Shown: in pieces, positions 51,296-60,002 of the stretch
How the letters are laid out: every line of letters begins with the position of its first letter
How positions within the stretch are numbered: the stretch's first letter is position 1
Assembly (NCBI GenBank): GCA_007361935.1
Contig: CP041667.1
Location: 1,516,501-1,580,500, forward strand
Length of the DNA: 64,000 bases
Source of the DNA: Lachnospiraceae bacterium KGMB03038
Lineage (GTDB): Bacteria > Bacillota > Clostridia > Lachnospirales > Lachnospiraceae
Direction: 5' to 3'
Program-made: the position numbers and the translations under genes
Notes under the pieces: generated by a model
Told to the model about the DNA's origin: nothing
Database searches by the model: none
Seen by the model: only the letters and a program-made list of their open reading frames with translations

Positions 51296-52688
51296 CACAC
51301 TGACAAAGCAGAAAGAAGAATTTGTCCCACTGGAAGAGGGAAAGGTGAAAATGTATGTGTGCGGGCCTACCGTATACAATTTCATCCACATTGGAAACGC
51401 CAGGCCGATGATCGTCTTTGATACGGTAAGAAGATATTTTGAGTACAAGGGATACGATGTGAACTATGTTTCCAATTTTACTGATGTGGACGACAAGATC
51501 ATCAACAAAGCGATCGAGGAAGGAGTTTCCGCCCAGGAGATTTCCGAGCGGTACATTGCCGAGTGCAAGAAAGATATGGAAGGCATGAACGTGAAACCGG
51601 CCACAACCCATCCTCTGGCCACTCAGGAGATCTGCGGAATGGTGGAGATGATCCAGACCCTGATCGATAAAGGGTACGCTTATGAGAAAAACGGTACGGT
51701 TTACTTCCGCACCCGCCAGTTTAAGGACTATGGCAAATTGTCCCACAAGAATCTGGACGATCTTCGCTCCGGCGAACGTTCTCTTTTGGTGACCGGCGAG
51801 GATGAAAAGGAAGATCCTCTGGATTTCGTACTGTGGAAACCGAAGAAAGAAGGGGAGCCCGCCTGGGAGTCACCATGGAGCGACGGCCGTCCGGGGTGGC
51901 ATATTGAGTGCTCTGTTATGTCCAAGAAATATCTGGGCGACCAGATCGACATCCACGCCGGCGGCGAGGACCTGGTATTTCCTCATCATGAAAATGAGAT
52001 CGCTCAGAGCGAGGCCGCTAATGGGAAAGAATTTGCCCGCTACTGGATGCACAATGCGTTTTTAAATATCGATAACCGGAAAATGAGTAAATCTCTGGGG
52101 AATTTCCGTACGGTACGGGAGATCAGCGAACAGTACGATCTGCAGGTGCTGCGGTTCTTTATGCTGAGCGCCCATTACAGAAGTCCGTTAAATTTCAGCG
52201 CAGAGCTGATGGAAGCGTCCAAAAATGGATTGGAGCGGATCGTAAACGCGGCGGAAAATCTGAAGTTCTATCTGAAGAACGCCCAGACAGAGAAGCTGAC
52301 GGAAGAGGAAGAAAAAGCCTTCGCCCAGACCGATGGATTCGTGGCCGCTTTTGAAAAGGCCATGGATGATGACTTTAATACGGCGGATGCTCTGGCGGCT
52401 GTTTTCGACCTGGTGAAATTCATCAACACCAGCGCCGGTGAGAACAGTTCTAAAGCATATTTGGAGAATCTTCTTAAGCTTTTGAAAAAGCTGACGGATG
52501 TACTGGGACTGATCGTGGATAAGAAGGAAGAACTGCTGGATGAGGAGATCGAGAATCTGATCCAGGAGCGTCAGGCGGCAAGGAAAGCCAAAGATTTTGC
52601 CAAAGCCGATGCCATCCGGGATGAACTGGCGCAAAAGGGCATCATTCTGGAGGATACCAGAGAGGGTGTAAAATGGAAAAAAGCGTAG
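51282..52688 (+). CDS. cysS: Cysteinyl-tRNA synthetase
   Basis: 468 residues. The HIGH motif is FIHIGNARP near residue 33, with zinc-site Cys in YVCGPTVYN and ECSVMS, the KMSKSLGNF loop near residue 268 and a C-terminal anticodon-binding helical domain. I chose ATG 51282, preceded by GAGGAGGAAGAAC, over ATG 51261. It charges tRNA(Cys), whose level the upstream T-box senses. It overlaps mrnC by 16 bases. Confidence 0.97.
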   Translation: MKLYNTLTKQKEEFVPLEEGKVKMYVCGPTVYNFIHIGNARPMIVFDTVRRYFEYKGYDVNYVSNFTDVDDKIINKAIEEGVSAQEISERYIAECKKDMEGMNVKPATTHPLATQEICGMVEMIQTLIDKGYAYEKNGTVYFRTRQFKDYGKLSHKNLDDLRSGERSLLVTGEDEKEDPLDFVLWKPKKEGEPAWESPWSDGRPGWHIECSVMSKKYLGDQIDIHAGGEDLVFPHHENEIAQSEAANGKEFARYWMHNAFLNIDNRKMSKSLGNFRTVREISEQYDLQVLRFFMLSAHYRSPLNFSAELMEASKNGLERIVNAAENLKFYLKNAQTEKLTEEEEKAFAQTDGFVAAFEKAMDDDFNTADALAAVFDLVKFINTSAGENSSKAYLENLLKLLKKLTDVLGLIVDKKEELLDEEIENLIQERQAARKAKDFAKADAIRDELAQKGIILEDTREGVKWKKA

Positions 52689-53122
52689 AATGGCAGTTTG
52701 ACGCCTGCCTGCGGGAGGCTTTCCAGCTTCCTGACAGGCAGGCGAAGGGATATTCGCCTCTGGTGCTGGCCTATATCGGGGATTGTATCTATGATCTGAT
52801 CATCCGTACCATTGTGGTCAGCCAGGGGAACCGCCAGGTAAACAAACTTCACAAAGAGACCAGCCGCATGGTGCAGGCATCCGCCCAGTCCCGGATGATG
52901 GAGGCCATTGAGCCCCTGCTGTCAGAAGAAGAAGCCGGAGTCTACCGCAGAGGCCGTAATTCGAAGAGCTTTTCGCCGGCCAAGAACCAGTCTTTGAAAG
53001 ATTATCACCGGGCTACCGGATTCGAGGCGCTGATGGGATATCTCTATCTGAACCGGGAATGGGAGCGTATGCTGGACTTGGTAAAGACAGGGCTTGATCA
53101 TTTGGAAGAGCCGGCCAGATAG
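52673..53122 (+). CDS. mrnC: Mini-ribonuclease III
   Basis: 149 residues, an RNase III catalytic domain without the double-stranded RNA-binding domain. LAYIGDCIYDLIIR near residue 27 has the acidic residues of the catalytic signature, and FEALMGYLYL near 119 the second acidic site. It matures 23S rRNA ends. The cysS-mrnC-rlmB order is the same as in Bacillus. Confidence 0.93.
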   Translation: MEKSVEWQFDACLREAFQLPDRQAKGYSPLVLAYIGDCIYDLIIRTIVVSQGNRQVNKLHKETSRMVQASAQSRMMEAIEPLLSEEEAGVYRRGRNSKSFSPAKNQSLKDYHRATGFEALMGYLYLNREWERMLDLVKTGLDHLEEPAR

Positions 53123-53167
53123 GCGGAAAGAACTGTGAAAATCGGTAGGGGAAGAAAAGGAGCAGAT

Positions 53168-53968
53168 ATGCAGAAGTATCAAGGGGAAGGAAGAAAGGAA
53201 AGGGCCGGACAGGAGGCTCTTAAGGAGGAAAACCAGAAGGAAAACCGGATCGAGGGAAGAAACGCTGTGCTGGAAGCCCTGAGGGCGGACCGTACCATTG
53301 ACCGGCTGTATGTGCAGGAAGGCTGCCAGGACGGGCCCATCCGCACCATTTTAAGAGAGGCAAAAAAGCGGGGAATCCAAGTGCAGTTTGCGGATAAAGC
53401 AAGACTTGCCCGGCTTTCCGTGACCGGAAAGCATCAAGGCGTGATCGCGGATGCGGCGGCCTACGCCTACGCCCAGGTGGAGGATATGCTGGAATTAGCC
53501 CAAAAACGGGGAGAAGATCCCTTCCTTTTCCTGCTGGACAATATTGAGGATCCTCATAATCTGGGGGCCATCATTCGGACGGCCAATCTGGCGGGAGCCC
53601 ATGGAGTCATTATACCGAAGCGCAGAGCGGTCGGTCTGACCGCAACGGTGGCAAAGACCTCTGCCGGAGCCTTGAATTATACGCCGGTGGCCAGAGTGAC
53701 TAATCTTGTCAAGACCATGGAAGAGCTGAAAGAGAAAGGACTGTGGTTTGTCTGCGCGGACATGGACGGAGAATCGATGTATCGGCTAAACCTAAAAGGC
53801 CCCATCGGTCTGGTGATCGGTAATGAGGGCGAGGGCGTAGGAAGGCTGGTGAAGGAAACCTGTGATTTTACAGCGGCGATTCCTATGAAGGGAGAGATTG
53901 ATTCGCTGAACGCATCGGTGGCGGCAGGAGTCCTGGCTTATGAGATCCTGCGCCAGCGGCAGCAGTAG
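53168..53968 (+). CDS. rlmB: 23S rRNA (guanosine-2'-O-)-methyltransferase, TrmH/SpoU family
   Basis: 266 residues. After a charged N-terminal stretch and a substrate-binding domain (RIEGRNAVLEALR), the three SpoU motifs appear: NIEDPHNLGAIIRTANLAGA, GLVIGNEGEGV and IPMKGEIDSLNASVAAG, which form the knotted SAM-binding site. It is RlmB-like by operon position. I chose ATG 53168 after AGGAGCAGAT over an upstream GTG. Confidence 0.92.
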   Translation: MQKYQGEGRKERAGQEALKEENQKENRIEGRNAVLEALRADRTIDRLYVQEGCQDGPIRTILREAKKRGIQVQFADKARLARLSVTGKHQGVIADAAAYAYAQVEDMLELAQKRGEDPFLFLLDNIEDPHNLGAIIRTANLAGAHGVIIPKRRAVGLTATVAKTSAGALNYTPVARVTNLVKTMEELKEKGLWFVCADMDGESMYRLNLKGPIGLVIGNEGEGVGRLVKETCDFTAAIPMKGEIDSLNASVAAGVLAYEILRQRQQ

Positions 53969-54030
53969 CAGTCATATGAGGTACATGCAGGAATCTTTTA
54001 GCCAAACATAAGGGAAAAGGAGGCGGCCTT

Positions 54031-54636
54031 ATGAGTGCCTATGACCGGATGACCGACGAGCAGCTGATCGGAAAACTGCGGGACGGAGATAAAAAGATCA
54101 TGGATTACATCATGGAAAAATATAAGAACCTGGTGCGCAAGGAGGCCAATGCCATGTATCTTCTGGGAGGGGAAAATGATGACCTGATCCAAGAAGGCAT
54201 GATCGGCCTTTTTAAAGCGGTCCAAGACTATGATCCAAAGCAGGAAGCTTCGTTTTACAGCTTTGCCCGGCTTTGCATCGCCCGGCAGCTTTATTCCGCC
54301 ATCGAGGCGTCTAAGAGAAAGAAGCACGGGCCGCTGAATTCTTATGTATCACTGTATGATAAAAATGATGAAAAGGAAGCGCTGATCGAGACGGTGGAAG
54401 CGGAGCGGGAAAATAATCCAGAAGAGATTCTGGTGAGCCGGGAATACGCCCGTCTTCTGGAGAGCGAGCTGGAGGAGCAGTTAAGCGATTTGGAAAGCAG
54501 GGTCTTGTACCTTCACCTTTTAGGCACAGATTATAAGACCATCGCCCGTCTTTTAGACAAGAGCCCTAAGACGGTGGATAACGCCCTTCAGAGAATAAAA
54601 GGAAAAACAGAGAAGATTTTGGAAAAATATCATTGA
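54031..54636 (+). CDS. sigH: RNA polymerase sigma-H (Spo0H)
   Basis: 201 residues. Region 2 is complete (DDLIQEGMIGLFKAVQDYD, then ASFYSFARLCIARQL) and region 4 is a helix-turn-helix (YKTIARLLDKSPKTVDNALQRIKGK). Length and sequence fit SigH, which drives early sporulation and stationary-phase genes. It sits after rlmB as in Bacillus, but the yacP-like gene usually between them is missing. Start is ATG 54031 after AAGGAGGCGGCCTT. The tRNA-Thr promoter overlaps its stop codon. Confidence 0.94.
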   Translation: MSAYDRMTDEQLIGKLRDGDKKIMDYIMEKYKNLVRKEANAMYLLGGENDDLIQEGMIGLFKAVQDYDPKQEASFYSFARLCIARQLYSAIEASKRKKHGPLNSYVSLYDKNDEKEALIETVEAERENNPEEILVSREYARLLESELEEQLSDLESRVLYLHLLGTDYKTIARLLDKSPKTVDNALQRIKGKTEKILEKYH

Positions 54637-54662
54637 CAAATCTATGGATTATAGTGTATAGT
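54633..54662 (+). promoter_or_regulatory. tRNA-Thr promoter
   Basis: TTGACA (54633-54638) contains the sigH stop codon; TATAGT (54657-54662) follows after 18 bases. Confidence 0.7.
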
Positions 54663-54687
54663 ATCACTGTTGCAATCAATGATATGC

Positions 54688-54760
54688 GCTGCCGTGGCTC
54701 AGTCGGTAGAGCGTCGCCTTGGTAAGGCGGAGGTCGGCGGTTCGATTCCGCTCGGCAGCT
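54688..54760 (+). tRNA. tRNA-Thr (anticodon GGT)
   Basis: Acceptor GCTGCCG/CGGCAGC, D-arm GCTC/GAGC, anticodon loop TTGGTAA, T-arm GGCGG-TTCGATT-CCGCT, discriminator T. CCA is not encoded. Confidence 0.97.
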
Positions 54761-54762
54761 TC

Positions 54763-54792
54763 ATTACTCCCAGTTCAGGGAGTAATTTTTTT
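54763..54792 (+). terminator. tRNA-Thr terminator
   Basis: ATTACTCCC (54763-54771) pairs with GGGAGTAAT (54778-54786) around AGTTCA, followed by T6. Confidence 0.92.
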
Positions 54793-54861
54793 CGCCCATC
54801 TTTACAGATTTTACGCAGATCTTAGATCATACGACTCTTGTTGAAAAGGAAGGATGTACCC

Positions 54862-56238
54862 ATGGAAAAGAAAAATAATACACTCATGACAGAGGGATCC
54901 ATTTGGCGGAAAATGGTGTATTTTGCCATTCCCCTGATTCTTGGGAATCTGTTTCAGCAGCTGTATAATACGGTAGACTCCATTATCGTGGGAAATTTTA
55001 TCGGAAGTGAGGCCCTGGCGGCTGTAGGAGCCAGTTCTTCCATCATCAATCTTCTGATCGGATTCTGCATTGGCGCCTCCGCGGGAGCTGGCGTAGTCAT
55101 TTCTCAGTTTTTCGGAGCACAGGATAAAGAGGGAGTCCGCAAAGCGGTCCATACCACAGAGGCCATTGCTATGGGGGCGGGAGTGATCCTGACGATAGCG
55201 GGGATCATCTTGACGCCCTGGATATTGCGGATGATGGGAACGCCTGCGGATGTGTTTGATCAGGCGGCCCAATATCTGCAGGTGTATTTTGGCGGAATCG
55301 TTTTTTCTGTGATTTATAATATGTCCGCCGGAATCTTGAACGCGGTGGGAAATTCCAAACGTTCCCTGGTCTATCTGATGATCGCTGCGGTATCCAATAT
55401 TTTCCTGGATCTTTTGTTTGTGGTGGTGTTTCGGATGGGAATTGTGGGAGCGGCTCTGGCGACTGATATCAGCCAGCTTTTATCCTGCATTTTTATCCTG
55501 AGATTCCTGATGAAGACCGACAGGATTTATCAGGTCCGTCTTAGAGACATCCGTCTTTATGATCATTTGTTTTCCAGGATCGTAAAGATCGGCCTTCCTA
55601 CGGGAATCCAGAATATCGTGATCTCCTTTTCCAACGTGATCGTCCAGTCCAGCGTCAACAGCTTTGGGGCCGTGGCCATGGCCGGATTCGCGGCTTATAT
55701 CAAGATCGATGGTTTTAATATCCTTCCGGTCTTAAGTATTGGGATGGCTGCTACTACCTTTGCCGGACAGAACGTAGGCGCAGGGAAATATGACAGGGTC
55801 AAGAGAGGAATGTATGTGTCTGTAGGGATGGGAGTGGCTTATACCATTGTGACGGGGATTTTGCTGCTCTTATTCGCGCCGCAGGTGATCAGGGTCTTCT
55901 CCAGCGAACAGGATGTGGTGGCCTGCGGTGTGTATATTATGAAATTTTTCTGCCCCTTTTACTGGATGCTTGGGATCTTGCAGGTGCTTGCCGGAACGAT
56001 CCGGGGAACTGGAAAGACCTTGCAGACCATGCTGGTATTCCTGTTTTCTCTTTGTATCTTCCGGGTGGCATGGATTGGGATATGCTTATCCATTTCCCAT
56101 GAAATGTTCTGGCTGATGGCGGCGTATCCGGCATCCTGGCTGGCGGGAGCGATAATGATCCTTTTGTATGCCTGGAAAGGGAAGTGGATGCCTGCTGATT
56201 ATTACAGGGAACGCATACAGGAAAGGAATCAGGAATAA
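54862..56238 (+). CDS. MATE-family multidrug/cation efflux protein
   Basis: 458 residues, about 12 membrane segments in two repeated halves. The opening is typical of NorM-like clostridial members (FAIPLILGNLFQQLYNTVDSIIVG, trimmed: FAIPLILGNLFQQLYN). It exports cationic drugs or metabolites with Na+ or H+ antiport. The substrate is unknown. I chose ATG 54862 after AAAAGGAAGGATGTACC over a TTG at 54838. Confidence 0.92.
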   Translation: MEKKNNTLMTEGSIWRKMVYFAIPLILGNLFQQLYNTVDSIIVGNFIGSEALAAVGASSSIINLLIGFCIGASAGAGVVISQFFGAQDKEGVRKAVHTTEAIAMGAGVILTIAGIILTPWILRMMGTPADVFDQAAQYLQVYFGGIVFSVIYNMSAGILNAVGNSKRSLVYLMIAAVSNIFLDLLFVVVFRMGIVGAALATDISQLLSCIFILRFLMKTDRIYQVRLRDIRLYDHLFSRIVKIGLPTGIQNIVISFSNVIVQSSVNSFGAVAMAGFAAYIKIDGFNILPVLSIGMAATTFAGQNVGAGKYDRVKRGMYVSVGMGVAYTIVTGILLLLFAPQVIRVFSSEQDVVACGVYIMKFFCPFYWMLGILQVLAGTIRGTGKTLQTMLVFLFSLCIFRVAWIGICLSISHEMFWLMAAYPASWLAGAIMILLYAWKGKWMPADYYRERIQERNQE

Positions 56239-56265
56239 GACGGAGTATAACGGAAAGAAGCGGGC

Positions 56266-56294
56266 TTGTTTCCCCTGTGGTTTTATGATAAGAT
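56266..56294 (+). promoter_or_regulatory. glnS promoter
   Basis: TTGTTT (56266-56271), 17 bases, TAAGAT (56289-56294), 38 bases before glnS. No T-box is visible in the short leader. Confidence 0.5.
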
Positions 56295-56332
56295 AAGGGG
56301 CAGAAAATATCGGCCCAGCAAGGAGGAAGAAC

Positions 56333-58000
56333 ATGGGAGAAGAGACAGTTTCCAAGAATTTTATCGAACAGGAAATAGATAAAGACCTGGCAGAAGGAAT
56401 ATACACGGAGGTCTGTACCCGGTTTCCGCCGGAACCAAACGGGTATCTTCATATAGGACACGCGAAATCCATTCTTTTGAATTCAGGATTGGCAAAAAAA
56501 TATAACGGAACCTTTCACCTGCGCTTTGATGATACCAATCCTACTAAAGAGGATACAGAATTTGTGGAATCCATCAAAGAAGATGTGAAATGGCTGGGAG
56601 CGGACTGGAAGGACCATCTTTATTTCGCTTCGGACTATTTTGACGTAATGTACGAGTGCGCCTTGAAGCTGATCCGGAAAGGAAAGGCTTATGTCTGCGA
56701 TCTTTCAGCGGAGGAGATCCGGGAATACCGGGGAACGCTGACACAGGCCGGAAAGAACAGCCCCTATCGGGACAGGTCTGTGGAAGAAAACCTGCGGCTT
56801 TTTGAAGAAATGCGGGAAGGAAAGTATAAGGACGGGGAGAAGGTGCTCCGGGCTAAGATCGACATGGCGTCCCCTAATATCAATATGCGGGATCCGGTGA
56901 TCTATCGGGTGGCCCATATCTCCCACCATAATACCGGGGACAAATGGTGCATTTATCCCATGTATGATTTTGCCCATCCGATCGAGGATGCGGTGGAGAA
57001 GATCACCCATTCCATCTGTACGCTGGAATTTGAAGATCACCGCCCCCTGTATGACTGGGTGGTGCGGGAGTGTGAATTTGATCCGGCTCCACGGCAGATT
57101 GAGTTCGCAAAACTATATCTGACCAATGTGGTCACAGGAAAACGATATATCAAAAAGCTGGTACAAGAAGGAATCGTGGATGGCTGGGATGATCCGCGGC
57201 TGGTTTCCATCGCGGCGCTCAGAAGGAGAGGCTTTACGCCGGAGTCGATACAGATGTTTGTTGATCTGTGCGGAGTGTCCAAAAGCCAGAGTTCTGTGGA
57301 TTATGCTATGCTGGAATACTGTATACGGGAAGACCTGAAGCTGAAGCGTCCGAGGATGATGGCGGTGTTGGATCCGATCAAGCTGATCATCGACAACTAT
57401 CCGGAAGGAGAGACGGAATATCTGGAAGCGGATAATAACCTGGAAAACCCAGAGCTTGGAAAGCGGAAAGTTCCTTTCTGCCGGGAGCTGTATATTGAGC
57501 GGGAAGACTTTATGATCGAGCCTCCCAAGAAATATTTCCGGCTGTTTCCGGGCAATGAAGTGCGGCTGATGAACGCCTATTTTGTCAAATGCGAAAGCTA
57601 TGAGACAGACCAGGACGGCAATGTAACCGCCATTCATGTGACCTATGATCCGGAGACAAAAGCAGGGACAGGATTTACCGGGAGAAAGGTAAAAGGAACG
57701 ATCCACTGGGTAGCGGCTCCCTATGCTAAGCAGGCGGAGGTCAGACTGTATGAAAATCTGGTGGATGAAGAGAAAGGCGTCTATAATAAGGAAGACGGTT
57801 CCTTGAATTTAAATCCCAATTCCTTGACTGTCTTGCAGGAATGTATGGTAGAAGACAGTTTTGGAGAGTCTAAACCAGGAGACAGCTTCCAGTTTGTGCG
57901 CAATGGCTATTTTTGTCTGGATCTTAGAGATTCTGATCCGGAACATCTGGTCTTTAACCGGATCGTGTCACTGAAAAGTTCATTTAAGTTACCAAAATAA
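56333..58000 (+). CDS. glnS: Glutaminyl-tRNA synthetase
   Basis: 555 residues, class I. HIGH at residues 40-43 (NGYLHIGHAKS), DDTNPTKEDTEFVESIKED typical of GlnRS, a VVTGKRYIKKLV segment at the KMSKS position, and two beta-barrels for anticodon binding. A true GlnRS in a Firmicute is notable, since most use GatCAB; some Clostridia carry it. Palindrome copy 4 starts 4 bases after the stop. Confidence 0.95.
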   Translation: MGEETVSKNFIEQEIDKDLAEGIYTEVCTRFPPEPNGYLHIGHAKSILLNSGLAKKYNGTFHLRFDDTNPTKEDTEFVESIKEDVKWLGADWKDHLYFASDYFDVMYECALKLIRKGKAYVCDLSAEEIREYRGTLTQAGKNSPYRDRSVEENLRLFEEMREGKYKDGEKVLRAKIDMASPNINMRDPVIYRVAHISHHNTGDKWCIYPMYDFAHPIEDAVEKITHSICTLEFEDHRPLYDWVVRECEFDPAPRQIEFAKLYLTNVVTGKRYIKKLVQEGIVDGWDDPRLVSIAALRRRGFTPESIQMFVDLCGVSKSQSSVDYAMLEYCIREDLKLKRPRMMAVLDPIKLIIDNYPEGETEYLEADNNLENPELGKRKVPFCRELYIEREDFMIEPPKKYFRLFPGNEVRLMNAYFVKCESYETDQDGNVTAIHVTYDPETKAGTGFTGRKVKGTIHWVAAPYAKQAEVRLYENLVDEEKGVYNKEDGSLNLNPNSLTVLQECMVEDSFGESKPGDSFQFVRNGYFCLDLRDSDPEHLVFNRIVSLKSSFKLPK

Positions 58001-58004
58001 ATGA

Positions 58005-58044
58005 ATTGGGGCCGGGGGATTTTTAAAAATCCCCCGGCCCCAAT
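58005..58044. repeat. Dispersed palindrome, copy 4 of 4 (40 bases, perfect)
   Basis: A loop-free perfect palindrome around 58024/58025, core identical to copies 2 and 3. It fills the space between the glnS stop and the ribosome site (GGAG, 58045-58048) of the next gene, whose start is at 58057. Confidence 0.97.
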
Positions 58045-58056
58045 GGAGTATGTGCC

Positions 58057-59457
58057 ATGAATGAATTGACGATCAATCTAAACCCTCATTCGAAAACTCC
58101 TCTTTACGAGCAGATTTACAATTATATCAAAGAGAATATCCAGGAAGGCAGGATCGCCTGCGGCGAGAAACTGCCGTCTACCAGGGCCTTGTCCCGTTAT
58201 TTGGACGTAAGCCGCAGCACTGTGGAACTGGCCTATGAGCAGCTCCTCTCGGAAGGCTATATTGAATCCCAGCCTTGCAGGGGATTCTTCGCGTCCAGGC
58301 TGGAAGGGCTGTACCGGCTGACTCAGGCAAAGGAGCAGCCAGAAGAGGCCAAAGAGGAAAGCAAAGCTTATCGGTATGATTTTACACCCCATGGAGTAGA
58401 TTTAAAGAGCTTTCCCTACCATGTGTGGCGGAAACTGTCCAGAGAGATTTTAATAGACGACAGGACTGAACTTTTCCGGTCGGGAGACTCTCAGGGAGAA
58501 TATGGATTCCGCCGGGCAGTAGCCCAGTATCTCTATCAGGCCAGGGGGGTCAACTGTACTCCGGAACAGGTGGTGATCGGAGCGGGAAGCGACTATATCT
58601 TAATGCTTCTGTCTATCATTCTGGGAACAGATCATACGGCGGCCTTTGAGGATCCCACGTATATGCAGGCATTCCGTCTGGCGAAAGACTTGGGATTCTC
58701 TACGGTTCCTGTTCCGGTGGACAAAGATGGAATGAGGGTAGCGGCTCTGGCGGAAACCGCGGCGGATATTGCCTATGTAACGCCTTCCCATCAGTATCCG
58801 ACCGGTATCGTCATGCCTGTGCGGCGCAGGATGGAACTGCTGAAATGGGCGGGTGAAAGACCGGGGCGCTATATTATAGAAGACGACTATGACAGTGAGT
58901 TCCGCTACAAAGGGAAACCGATTCCGGCTCTTCAAGGATATGACAGCAGGGATAAAGTCATTTATCTGGGAACTTTCTCCAAATCCATCGCTCCGGCGAT
59001 CCGGCTAAGCTATATGGTACTGCCGGATCCCCTTTTGGAAAAGTACCAGAAAAAACATCGGTTTATCAACTCTACAGTATCTAAAGTAGATCAGCTGATC
59101 GTACAGAAATTTATTGAAGAAGGTTATTATGAGAGGCACTTGAACAAGACGAGAGCCTTGTATAAAGGGCGCCATGACGCGCTGATCGAGGAGCTGCGCC
59201 CCCTTCTTGATATCTGCCGGATCTCAGGCGAACACGCGGGAGTCCATCTTCTTTTGACTTTTCAGAAGAAGATCACTGAGCAGGAGCTGATCCGGGCGGC
59301 TGCCGATGAGGATATCCGGGTATATGGACTTTCTGATTATCGGATCCAAAGATCAGAAAAGGATTGGCCCACCATTCTGCTTGGTTACGCGAATCTTACG
59401 GAAGAACAGATTCGGGAGGCGGCAGGGACACTGGTTACACTATGGAAGAACATATAA
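58057..59457 (+). CDS. MocR-type regulator: GntR winged helix fused to class I aminotransferase
   Basis: 466 residues. The winged helix is at 10-75 (PLYEQIYNYIKENIQEGRI, LPSTRALSRYLDVSRSTVEL) and an aminotransferase-like domain runs from about 105 to the end. EDDYDSEFRYKGKP and LGTFSKSIAPAIRLSYM contain the PLP-binding Lys in SKS. PdxR, the best-known member, senses PLP and controls pyridoxal synthesis; no pdxS/pdxT is in the window, so the target is unknown. Its ribosome site abuts palindrome copy 4 and no promoter is seen between glnS and this gene. Confidence 0.9.
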   Translation: MNELTINLNPHSKTPLYEQIYNYIKENIQEGRIACGEKLPSTRALSRYLDVSRSTVELAYEQLLSEGYIESQPCRGFFASRLEGLYRLTQAKEQPEEAKEESKAYRYDFTPHGVDLKSFPYHVWRKLSREILIDDRTELFRSGDSQGEYGFRRAVAQYLYQARGVNCTPEQVVIGAGSDYILMLLSIILGTDHTAAFEDPTYMQAFRLAKDLGFSTVPVPVDKDGMRVAALAETAADIAYVTPSHQYPTGIVMPVRRRMELLKWAGERPGRYIIEDDYDSEFRYKGKPIPALQGYDSRDKVIYLGTFSKSIAPAIRLSYMVLPDPLLEKYQKKHRFINSTVSKVDQLIVQKFIEEGYYERHLNKTRALYKGRHDALIEELRPLLDICRISGEHAGVHLLLTFQKKITEQELIRAAADEDIRVYGLSDYRIQRSEKDWPTILLGYANLTEEQIREAAGTLVTLWKNI

Positions 59458-59491
59458 AAAGCGGCAGTCATAGAATGACCGCCGCCTTTTT
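59456..59491. terminator. Bidirectional terminator between convergent genes
   Basis: GCGGCAGTCAT (59461-59471) and ATGACCGCCGC (59475-59485) pair with one mismatch around AGA; an A-run precedes and CTTTTT follows, so it can end transcripts on both strands. Confidence 0.75.
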
Positions 59492-59498
59492 GGCCTAT

Positions 59499-59819
59499 TT
59501 ATTTGGTTTCGTCTTCTTTTGTTTCTTTTCCGTCAGCCTCTTTCTGGTCTGGGGCTTTGGTCTCTGTCTGCTCGTTTGTCTCAGTGGAGTCAGCGAAGCC
59601 GGCTCCATCTTCAGTCTGCGCGCTCCCTGTGTTCAGCGGTACGTACTCTCGGTCGGCGGCAGACTTTAAGTCATTGTCCAGATCAAAATCCTCATCCTCA
59701 AAGGCGTCCTCCAAGTCTTCTGTGTCCGCGGCATCCCGCTTTTTCAAATAATAGAGAATCCCTGCGGCAGTTCCTGCTACAGCAGCCAGCCCAAGCAGTT
59801 TTTTCAGCCATTTTGCCAT
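59499..59819 (-). CDS. Small single-pass protein with acidic tail, unrecognised
   Basis: 106 residues from the minus-strand ATG at 59819, which follows GAAAGGAGATATAAGGGT. A Lys-rich start and one hydrophobic segment (LLGLAAVAGTAAGILYYL) are followed by an 80-residue tail dominated by Asp, Glu, Thr and Gln. The plan recalls the 48168-48512 protein. No known domain can be seen, and I give no function. Confidence 0.7.
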   Translation of the reverse strand: MAKWLKKLLGLAAVAGTAAGILYYLKKRDAADTEDLEDAFEDEDFDLDNDLKSAADREYVPLNTGSAQTEDGAGFADSTETNEQTETKAPDQKEADGKETKEDETK

Positions 59820-59936
59820 ACCCTTATATCTCCTTTCGTAAGGGACGTTCCCCCTAATAGGTGTATTGTAATACTTTTTGAGGAAAAAGAAAAGGGGAAG
59901 GCAAAAGATTGAGAAAAAACCTTTGACAGCTCCTGG

Positions 59937-59965
59937 TTGAGCGGCCGGCAAAAGTATGGTACACT
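59937..59965 (+). promoter_or_regulatory. Promoter of the cardiolipin synthase gene
   Basis: TTGAGC (59937-59942), 17 bases, TACACT (59960-59965), 37 bases before the start. Confidence 0.45.
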
Positions 59966-60002
59966 GTATCCGTGGCTTTTTATTTACTGGAAGGAGAGAG
60001 TT

